Source of the DNA: Dunaliella salina
Taxonomy: Eukaryota > Chlorophyta > Chlorophyceae > Chlamydomonadales > Dunaliellaceae
Reading direction: 5' to 3'
DNA: 26,710 bases
Assembly: GCA_002284615.2 (NCBI GenBank)
Contig: MU070599.1
Location: forward strand, 32,042-58,751
Under the pieces are notes generated by a model. The model did no database searches, was not told the DNA's origin, and worked only from the letters and a program-made list of their open reading frames with translations. This document shows positions 16,431 through 24,625 of this stretch, piece after piece. The position numbers and the translations under genes are program-made. How positions within the stretch are numbered: position 1 is the first letter of the stretch; each line of letters starts with the position of its first letter.

Positions 16431-17833
16431 GGACGCTGACTTTGGACACACCCGCAAGGGCCTGAACGCTGTGCCCACAAAGGGGATCACCAAGGCGTAC
16501 CTCAAGGGGGCGCGGGTAGGTGGAACATGCCCTGTTGAGAGGGTGGTCCTTATGAGGGGCGGCGCCTTTGTTGAAAGTTGTTGCTTCCCTTTTACTCCGC
16601 ATGCGGTAAAGTTAACCTTCCTAATCATTAGGTTATAAGGTAATGTTTGCTAAGTGAATGCAAACCTGCATGGCCCTTCAGGAAGAGAAAATGCAGGTAT
16701 TGTGATCTATGGTAACCCACACTGCTCTTATATAAGTTCAATGCTGTGTGTTGTGAGCTAGCACCTGTTTTAAGCCAGGCCATCACAGCCCAAGGCAAAC
16801 AGGCTGTTGCATTGATGTATGTGCATGCAGCAGTGCGCTCACTCCTTGTGCACTCCCCCATTGTTGTTCGCGCACCTGCAGAGTGGGGCAGGAGGAAGCT
16901 TCCTGCGGTGTTTCACGGTGCTTGGAATGGATGAGTACCACACCACGAAGCACTGCTTCAGGTGTGGGCAGCCATCCAAGCGCCACAAAGTGGGACACCC
17001 TGCCTCAGGCGGGACTTCAGACACCCAGCGTGACAGCATCAGGTGTGTACCATGCCTTTGCTGTGCCCTTTGCGTAGCTCCCTTCTCCGGTCTGCTGCTC
17101 ATCATCTGGCAAAAGATCAAGGGTGCTGAGAGCTCAGTTTGCCCTACAATCCACACACAGCTTTGCACAGCTTTGAACTTCTTTTCCGTTCGCGCTTTCC
17201 TTTTAGCAACAGCCGTCGCGCGCTCAGCCCTATGCTTTTGATCTAGTTGCGTATTTATTGCATGCTGTGCCAAGACACGTGCAGCAAACGGCACTTGACT
17301 GCTCTGTTCTTGCTCGCAGGCTGCGCTCATGTGCGAACTGCACAAAAATAATGAGCAAGCAGCATGGCTGGAGCGCTAGGCGTGTGCTGCGCCCCTGGAC
17401 CGTGGACAGGGATCTGCAGGTAGGCGCCTGCCAATTAAAAAGGGGGGGGGAGGGGCCCAAGATCCTCTTCCAAAAGAAGGAGAAGTATAAGTATAAAAGA
17501 TTAGCTGCAACTATCTAAGACACATGATGAAGAGGCAGGAATCAGGACGTTTGCAACCCAGGCAATTCATGAGGTGGAGGGGTCACCGAGCTATAACAAA
17601 GTGTGGAGAATGGATACGTACTTCACAACATGTTGACGTTGCCATGCCGTGCAAGCTAGCAAGAGCAAGAGGTCTGGAATCGTCCATTTCTTAGACCAAT
17701 CACCCTTGTGTACTTCCTCTCTCAGGGAGCCTGGAACATGGCCCTGCTTGGAGTGGCGTGGGCAGGAGGACAGCCCCGGCCACGTCACCTGGCGCGCCCA
17801 AGGGAGCTGGGCCTGTGGCCCAGTGCTTTTTAG
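16431..17833 (+). CDS. Fanzor (eukaryotic TnpB-like nuclease) C-terminal half, four exons
   Basis: Exons 16431-16515, 16882-17042, 17320-17419 and 17726-17833 join in phases 2, 0, 2, 0 with GT-AG borders, no internal stop, and a final TAG. The product reads DADFGHTRKG...PTKGITK, then LGMDEYHTTKHCFRCG, then RLRSCANCTK, then RPWTVDRDLQ/GAWNMALLG...PRPRHL. This is the order of the Fanzor/TnpB/IS605-OrfB C-terminus: G-D-x-x-F, D-E-[FY]-x-T-[ST]-K-x-C-x-x-C, C-x-x-C, then W..DRD..A.N.. (RuvC-III). Zinc-ribbon Cys codons are at 16954, 16963, 17330 and 17339; the RuvC-III Asp is at 17411. Fanzors are RNA-guided DNA endonucleases carried on mobile elements. RuvC-I and RuvC-II parts were not found in the window, so the gene may be 5'-truncated or have distant exons. 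Splice sites are inferred. Confidence 0.78.
16516..16881 (+). other. Fanzor intron
   Basis: Donor CGG/GTAGGT, acceptor CGCACCTGCAG, phase 0. No other feature is seen in it. Confidence 0.7.
17043..17319 (+). other. Fanzor intron within the zinc ribbon
   Basis: Donor CAG/GTGTGT, acceptor TTGCTCGCAG. The split codon AG+G gives Arg. The intron separates the two CxxC pairs. Confidence 0.72.
17420..17725 (+). other. Fanzor intron after RuvC-III Asp
   Basis: Donor CAG/GTAGGC, acceptor TTCCTCTCTCAG, phase 0. It follows the DRDLQ codons. Confidence 0.72.
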
Positions 17834-17855
17834 GGCAATTTCAAACATCATGCTT

Positions 17856-17914
17856 GGGCAGACTGCCCTGCCCCTTGGCCTGCACGTATGTGCACCTGCA
17901 CATATGTGCAGGCC
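17856..17914 (+). other. Hairpins just after the Fanzor stop (candidate guide-RNA scaffold)
   Basis: GGCCTGCACGTATGTGCA (17877-17894) and TGCACATATGTGCAGGCC (17897-17914) pair over 18 positions, one being G-U, across a CC linker. The core 17895-17912 is an 18-bp perfect palindrome. Immediately upstream GGGCAGACTGCCC (17856-17868) makes a small hairpin. In published Fanzor and TnpB systems the guide RNA comes from the 3' end of the element. The structure is seen; the function is inference. Confidence 0.5.
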
Positions 17915-18047
17915 CATCAGAGAAGAAATTTGGGCCTGCGGGCTCGCCGCCTTCTTGTTACATTCCTACCATCTATTTGACTGATCGTTCCCCAAAGTGG
18001 CCGAACAAGTCTGATTACAAGAAATTCCACTGTTTATAATACGAAAT

Positions 18048-18052
18048 TGTAA
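18048..18052 (+). terminator. Likely polyadenylation signal TGTAA of the Fanzor gene
   Basis: TGTAA lies 215 nt after the Fanzor stop codon. Confidence 0.55.
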
Positions 18053-18575
18053 TGTATGTCATGGAAATGGTCGCAACGTCCGATGGTTCCAACAGACTAT
18101 TCTCTTGTTCTTACAACTCCATGCCTTCAATTAAGAAAGTTCAGGCTCCTTTTGACCGGTGTTTCCGCTCAGCTGCCCATGTAGAAAGATATAGCGGTGT
18201 AACTTTACCTCTTGCTTCTTTTCTCTGGCTTCCTAGCACTCAGAGTAGTACGTTTTCAATGATTCAGATTTTTACCTTACAACTCTTAAGCTTTAAGTAG
18301 TTCAGGATGTCTCTTTTCTTACCAAAAGTAAGGCAGCGAGACATTTTCAAAATCCTATCTCATGGCTTTTTTCATCAACTTGGATTGAAAGGATAAGCTC
18401 CGCAGGCCTAACCATCTCAAGCATTGAAGGAGAGAGGTCATCATGGGTGCAAACTCTGGGGAGAACCCCCATTGCCACGAAACCTTTATGTAGCAGCTTA
18501 ACATCCCGTTAAAATTCCTAATGTAACATTAAGGCACCTGTAGCATGCTGCACGCACGATCAAGCCTAGGGGATC
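18053..18575. other. Intergenic, nothing recognised
   Basis: No convincing exon or repeat; it leads into a LINE relic. Confidence 0.45.
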
Positions 18576-18579
18576 TAGC

Positions 18580-18815
18580 TGGCTGCACACTGCATTCATT
18601 GACTTCAAGCAAGCCTACGACACCACGTCTAGGAAGGCACTCTGGTAGCACCTTCGGCGCACACGCATGCCCACTCCTTTCTTGTCCATCATTAAAAACA
18701 TGTACGATGCTGATGAGTGTATTTTGAAGGATGGAGGGAAGACTGCTCGGGTGAACCACATGAATTTTGTAAGAGGGATGCCCCTTGTCCCCTCTGCTTT
18801 TCTAAACAGTAAAAG
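18580..18815 (+). mobile_element. LINE family A RT fragment, plus strand
   Basis: The plus frame reads HTAFIDFKQAYDTTSRKALW, a TAG stop at about 18646, then HLRRTRMPTPFLSIIKNMYD and ADECILKDG. This parallels AAFIDFKQAYDTIPRDALW and ILKNIYDNDEYILVDG of the minus-strand RT at 23459-22338. It covers only the first catalytic-Asp block of the palm. It is a decayed fragment in the opposite orientation. Confidence 0.75.
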
Positions 18816-19599
18816 TCTAAACTGGATTAAACCAGCGTGCATTAAGGAAAGACCCAACAGTTTGCGCTGAAACGGACAGTGAGCCCCACCAACGAAGGCT
18901 AGTCATGAGCAGCCCAGCTAATGTGGGTCCAACGGGTCGTCAACCACCCGTCTAGCTGCGCGCCTTGCTGTCCTGTACGCAGCCCACCCCGTAGCCTCCT
19001 CCCCCAAACCCCCATTGCGTATGTTGCTGAACTGGATGGTATCTTTGGTGTTATAATTTTTTGGTATGCTCTTTACAGCGAGATAGTGGAGGTTTCCTGC
19101 AGTTTTTTGGGCTTCGTCTTTGGTTAGGCCAAGTTTACAGAGGGGATCAATAGTGTAGGAATTGAAGATAGTTCCAGCAACTCCAATTAGTATGGTGTGC
19201 AATATGACTCTATTATTGCGGTGTGTGCCACGGAGATTTTTTGTGCATAGGCTGTCAATGGTGTGTTTGTGCTGATTTTGTGCTGTGTGGAGTGTTTGTT
19301 CAGTTGTCGAAACAGAGGGGAGTGTTTTGTTCCTCTGCAATCTGTTTGCTGTTTCTATGACACCATTTTCCTCCAGGGATTTCATGTTTAAACCCCTCAA
19401 ACCATTTTCGGTTATTAAGGAAGAGACTTTGCTTTCCTTCATTCCATGGCAATTAGCTGCATGTGTCTCATATTTTTTCTACGAGGGGCAAGAGGAAGAA
19501 GGTAGGTCTGGGTTTTTTGGAATGTTGAACTTCCCGAGGGAAACTTGGAAAGGACTGTGGCATGGTCCGAGTAGCAAGTGAAGCAGTGCAGCACGTACC

Positions 19600-19930
19600 C
19601 TTTCTTGGTCCATCCCGTCTGGCTGGTGAGGAGCATGAAGGTAACAGTTGGGGTATTAGTGCAAGCGTTTGAAGGCAGGGCATGCATGACAAGATAGAAG
19701 ATGAATTCGTCATCATAGGCAGGGTGGCAAAAGGAAAAACCTGCAAACTTGGTTCCAAAGGTATCAGTGATGGACCCAAAAATTCTGTCACGAGCAAAAG
19801 GGCTCCAGTACGCTTTGAGGTGGGTTTCATAGTCAAGGGGGTCCGCAAGTTTTCCTTGCGGAACCAGCGCATGGTGCGTGAGGGCTTTAAGTATGTGAAT
19901 TGGTGTGCGCAAAGAGTTGGATTCCTTTAT
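19600..19930 (-). pseudogene. Unclassified LINE family B domain, possibly methyltransferase-like
   Basis: The minus frame 19981-19439 reads DYETHLKAYWSPFARDRIFG, then TKFAGFSFCHPAYDDEFIFY, then TVTFMLLTSQTGWTKKGY. The HPAYDD core sits where N6-adenine methyltransferases have (D/N/S)PP(Y/F), but two residues differ. I do not recognise it firmly. Confidence 0.35.
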
Positions 19931-20575
19931 TTTATGATTTCCTTTTCCAAGGTGTGAAGTGTACCTGTGCTGGAGGCCCATAATTTATGTTGCTTCACCT
20001 TGAACAGGGGGCTGAATGGAGGTGTGGAGACAAGCTTGTCTGGTTGCACTGTGTGCTTGAAGCAGGATTTGCAGGCGGTGAGGGGTGACAACCCCTGCGC
20101 ATTTGCCTCTGGTGTCATAAATAAATGCAGCTTGAGTGATTGTTGCCAGAGAATTTGTTGGTTGTTCATCAGTTTCTTTGTTGGAGCCTGGTGCCATGAG
20201 GTCCACATTTTGCAGCCAAATTTCACATCTATTTCTTAGTTTGATGTCTGTCTGGGAATTAGTAGGTTTGAGGTCAAAGCATGCCTTGTTGCGCATGAGG
20301 TGGCCTTGGGTTGTGATCCAGTGGCTGCCTGGAGACTCTGTGGTTTCTTTAAAACCTTGACGAGTAAAATTGTCTACAGCAACATCGGCAGCTGGTGTGT
20401 GTTGCTGTGAAAAAGCAAGGCTGTCTGTTTGAGATTGCAAATCTTTGGACGTGCGCTTTGAAATCTGGATGCTCAAGAAGCATAGAAGTGGGCTCCCGAG
20501 GGGGATGCCAGATGACCTGACCATTTCTGTTTCTCCCGCTGTTCTGGTGCGCTGCCTTTTATGAGAATTTGTGAG

Positions 20576-20854
20576 CTAAGCGCATGAAGGGTAGTCCCAA
20601 GTGGACACATGGTCTGTCTGGATGCGCTCTGAGGGGGTGCAGAAGTTGTGATGGAGTAGGAATTTCCAGTGATACGTGTGCTGGCATGTGTCACATTGAG
20701 GCACGTCAACGAAATTGTGTTCTTCATTTTCCATGCTTGCGGAAGTCCAGCAGATTTGGCAGGTATCATCCTCTATTTTGGCTTCTTTGGAAGGTTTCAA
20801 GGTGAGCCACCTTGAATCCTGTTCTTTGAAGAATTGGCAAAGCCCACTTTTCAA
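20576..20854 (-). pseudogene. PHD-like zinc finger of LINE family B (decayed)
   Basis: Cys-x2-Cys, then Cys-x2-Cys, then HTYHW, then a later Cys and W-x-YPSC, spaced like a C4HC3 PHD finger. It aligns by eye with the finger at 26509-26710. PHD-like fingers are known in the ORF1 of CR1-type LINEs and may bind chromatin. Confidence 0.65.
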
Positions 20855-21386
20855 TTACCATTGGCTCCCAAAGAAACAGGTATTGTAATTGTGAGTGTGC
20901 AGGTGAGGAACCTTCTCTTTTTGAGCTTAGCATTTGTCAGTTGAGGATGGCTTAAAATTGAAATTCGTTTTTGAAGATGATGTGTATGGCAGAAGGGCCC
21001 TAGAGCTGTGCATGCCTCTTTTTAGAGTCCCTCAAGTTTTCTGCTTTGATGGTGTTTGTGTTTACAGTGTGTGAATTGATCTCAGTGGCTTCAGTGGGGT
21101 AACTGAGAAATCTTGTGGAGTTATATTTAGATCTTTTTGTGGTTGTGTTTCTGGGGTAGGCTGCACGTGGTGAGGGCTTGGCAGGGCTGAGGTCAGTCGT
21201 TTATTGCTGTGGTTGTCTTGATTGGATGGAACAGACCGGTGTTGTTGAGAGGTCCAGGACCATCCTAAGGGTGTATGGTGGGTGGGTAGGTTTAGAGAAG
21301 TTTGATTCATTTGTCTGAGTTCTGGAGCTTTGTTTGGATTGGCATTAGTGTAAAAACGTGGTCAATAGTGGATTGGTTTACAAGGT

Positions 21387-23440
21387 TTACAAGGGAATAT
21401 AACCTTCAGCCAGGAAGTTTGGCTGCTCGGTGTGATGAAAGAAATCCACAAGCTCAGAGATGAAGCGATAAGTCTGAGTATCTTGGTTTTGAAAGAAACG
21501 AGCTACATCCAAAGAGCAAGCATCAGAAAAAAAGAAAGATCCCGTATCACTTGACACTATTCTGTGAGCAGGAAAGGCACTAAAAATATGTGCATACTTT
21601 CTTCTAAGACAACACAGGAAGTTGCAAGGACAAAGAAAGATGACGTGCTTTTCATCCTGCCATTGTTCTGAAACACATAAATCACATTGCGGTGCACAGG
21701 TCCATGCCAATGAGAAGTTTCAACTCGGAGTTTATGGGCGTGCAATCGGAAGCAAGCAATGTTCCTCTGCATATGCCTACCCAAATCTAAATGCAGATAC
21801 CTAGGAGTATGGAGTGGTTTACCAAGAGCAGAATTATGCCGGAAGGGAAGCGCTACCCAGTCATGGTACTTGGCTAACTTGTTTAAATGAGCTCCATGTT
21901 CAGCATGATCCTCAGATGGCCACACGCTCCTATGCCTGTTCCTTAAATCAACCACAAAATCATTTATCCTAATGGGCTGGCCTGCATACACACAATGTGT
22001 GAAGTAGTTGCGCCTGTCTAATCCCTGAAAAGCAGATATAAACTCTGACGGCCAGCACTTTCTAGAGTTACTACTCATGTCAATATCCGCTCCAAGCACC
22101 CTACGTAAAGTTGTGCTGTTGCAGGCAAGTGAGGCATTTTAAAATCTGACAGCAGCTCGAAACCAATAGAATTGTAATGGTTCAAACCCACATTCACGCA
22201 ACACATACCAATTTGGTGTAGTCTTTTTCACTCCGAGGATTCGCTTTAGTAAACACAGGTGCACAGTCTGCAACGGGCAGGTCATCTCATCTCCTGGTCT
22301 CATAAACCTGGTACCCCAAATTTGACTAGCATACATGCTAGCAGGGAGCATATGTCTTAGTCAACCACAGCATGGTATGAGGCCTATCTGCTAGCTTATA
22401 TTCATCTGCAATGTGCCTAATACCCCGACATCCAGCCAAGAAAGGTGCACACATATGCTCAGAAGGGGCAAGGGGGTTAAATTGTTTCGTAAACAGCATA
22501 CCCAAATATTTGAATGACTCAGCACGCACGAGCTGCTTGCCACCTAGGTTGAACATAGGAACATTATTTCCTTTTGAATTGAAGGACGCAACCTCAGACT
22601 TCGACACATTGATAATTAAACCTTTCCTTTGCGCATACCCATGTAACCTATCCAACATGCGCTGAAGCTCAATGGGATGATTAGTAGTGAGGCAGAGGTC
22701 ATCCGCATACAACATGTGAGTTACATGAAAATCTTCAGCACCAGTAACTGCACCGCAAACATTCTCTGCCAGGCAGTCCACATCATTAATATACAAGGAA
22801 AATAGCAGTGGGGATAATGGACAGCCTTGCTTAACCCCTAATCTAGGATGCACATGTGCTCGCTTACACCCATCCACCAGGATGTATTCATCATTGTCAT
22901 AAATATTTTTCAGGATAGCCAGCAAGCAAGATGGCATGCGAATGCTTTGAAGATGAGTCCAAAGAGCATCCCTAGGTATTGTATCGTAAGCTTGCTTGAA
23001 ATCAATGAAGGCTGCATACAACCTTGGTGAGGAATGAGGGACCTTCATCTGTGCCCCATGCTGCAGATGACACAATATAAATATTGGCTGCAGGGTGTTA
23101 CGGCCTGAGTTAAACCATGTATCTGGAATATTGTTGTTCTCTCTGCAACACCTTGTAACAACGTATCGAATCACATTTGCATAGATCCTGTACATGATAT
23201 CGCTCACAGCAAGCATGCGGTAGTTTGCAGGGCCTAGCAGAGATCCCTTTTTACGTAAGGGAGTAAGTTTTGCTGCTTTCCAACATGCAGGAATCTCGGC
23301 CTTCTCCATCATGGCAGCAAACAAACGAGCAACATATGGTGCCAAAACATTGATCCTGTATGTACCTCTACCATTTATTGCAGGGGAATAGTCTACCTCT
23401 GGGGAATAGTGTACCTTTGGGGAATAGTGTACCTCTGGGG
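21387..23440 (-). mobile_element. LINE family A reverse transcriptase, 5'-truncated
   Basis: The main minus frame runs from about 23440 to 22338. RT blocks in order: WKAAKLTPLRKKGSLLGPAN, YRMLAVSDIMYRI, AFIDFKQAYDTIPRDALW, GVKQGCPLSPLLFSLYINDV, HMLYADDLCL (catalytic YADD), then NVSKSEV and FKYLGMLF. The downstream frame 22351-22139 has the thumb-like MYASQIWGTRF. Frames 22099-21557 and 21710-21387 carry the Cys-rich end (CAPQCDLCVSE...FLC) with a frameshift near 21700. A LINE endonuclease is absent here; a fragment of one lies at 15492-15926, possibly from the same family. Likely inactive. Confidence 0.88.
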
Positions 23441-23475
23441 AATAGTGTACCTCTACCATTTATTGCAGGGGATAG
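23375..23475. repeat. Short tandem repeat at the junction of two LINEs
   Basis: GGGGAATAGTGTACCTCT recurs four times (about 23385-23455). It is flanked by two copies of CCATTTATTGCAGGGGA (23371 and 23456). Family A RT homology ends on one side and family B on the other. Confidence 0.85.
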
Positions 23476-24625
23476 TGGATTGATTGAGATTATTGCAGTA
23501 TGCAAGAGAAGCAAGCCTATTGAGAGCGGTAGTCTGCTTCTTCTTAGTGTTATGATGGTAGGAATTGAGGGCTTCGGCATCTAAGATGTGCATGTGCTCA
23601 TCATGAAGGACAGAAAAGGAATCGGAAATGCCAGCTTCCATGAGAGGGTGTGCGGTGCAAGCGATCAATCTCGATGCCCAGAGCACATTTGCTACAGGTT
23701 GAAAGGTGTCACTGAAGGGAAGTTGGCTTTGATATGTGAGTTTTAAGCCGCTGGCATGTATACTGATGCACTGTCGTGGTCGATGGTTGTATTTAAGCAT
23801 GTGATTGAGGTATTTGGGAGTTTGACAGCAAGGGCCTAACAGGTCATTGATAATGTTTTGTATGTGAGAAGTCTGGTAGCATAATGGTAGGTTAGTGGTT
23901 CTGCTGTGTCTTGACTTGTCATTTAGGCTTGTAATAAGAGCAACAGTGATATTCAACTGTCAAGGATGTACACCCCAGGCCAATATTCTGTTTGTCTTCA
24001 TGGAGGAGGGCCGTGCAAGTTTTTGACCACAGTCTAAATTTCCTTTAGAGAGTACAGAGGTGTCCCAGTGTTCCAAATTTGCCAGGGAGCAGGGTGTAAC
24101 GGGGAAGGCATAAGCTATGCTAGGTATGACAGCAGTGCACAATATGTCCAATGTTTGTTTGTTTGGGGCTAGCATATGATTGTTCAAGTTATTGAAATTT
24201 GTCAGAAAGTTTATGGGTCATACTCTGCAGTTGGTGAGACCAGTTGAGGGCCATCGTTGACGCCCATGTAGCGGAAAGGTTGATCAGGATGCATAAGTTG
24301 AGCTGGTTGGCCTAGCACCAAAGTTCTTCCAGTGAGCAAGTGTTGAGCAACATCTGACATGTTTGTGTTACCGCGTAACTGTGTGCTCTCTTTGCTATGC
24401 AGGATGCAGGTAGCCTTAGTGTCCAATCTGTACCAAGAGTAAGTTTCTTGGATTGAAGCTGGAGGTTTTGAAATGTTTTCATTAGACAAACGAGGTCATC
24501 AGCAAAGGCTCCACTGCTCGTTGTGTTTCTAAGTTTATCTTGTTGTGAAGATGCGGAACGGGTGCATGCATGTGTGTAATCCCGGGTACCAATGTGCAGC
24601 CAGTAGAGCAGAGGCTTGAGAGCTC
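23462..24625 (-). mobile_element. LINE family B reverse transcriptase fragment
   Basis: The minus frame 24653-24312 has LKPLLYWLHIGTRDY and SSGAFADDLVCLM (FADD in the catalytic block). Frame 24489-24211 continues with PFRYMGVND (the Y-x-G-V block). Frames 24187-23960 and 23956-23453 give the thumb (IPSIAYAFPVTPCSLANLEH) and LASLAYCNNLNQSTIP. At least three frame breaks make it a pseudogene. It stops at the tandem repeat at 23460, beyond which family A begins. Confidence 0.75.

Larger units (their letters stand above)
18918..21310 (-). mobile_element. LINE family B copy, decayed: PHD-like finger, unclear domain, C-terminus
   Basis: In element order (right to left): a Thr/Pro/Gln-rich linker (21310-21062); a PHD-like finger (20854-20576) with DDTCQICW, QCDTCQHTYHW and a WDYPSC end; a middle region (20524-19985); a region at 19900-19600 with YWSPFARDRIFGSITDTFG and FSFCHPAYDDEFIFYLVMHA; and a C-terminal part (19442-18918) with RVILHTILIGVAGTIFNSYT and PLCKLGLTKDEA. 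Frames are broken several times and no RT core lies between the last two parts, so the copy seems internally deleted. The finger and linker match the plus-strand copy at 24626-26710. Confidence 0.65.
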
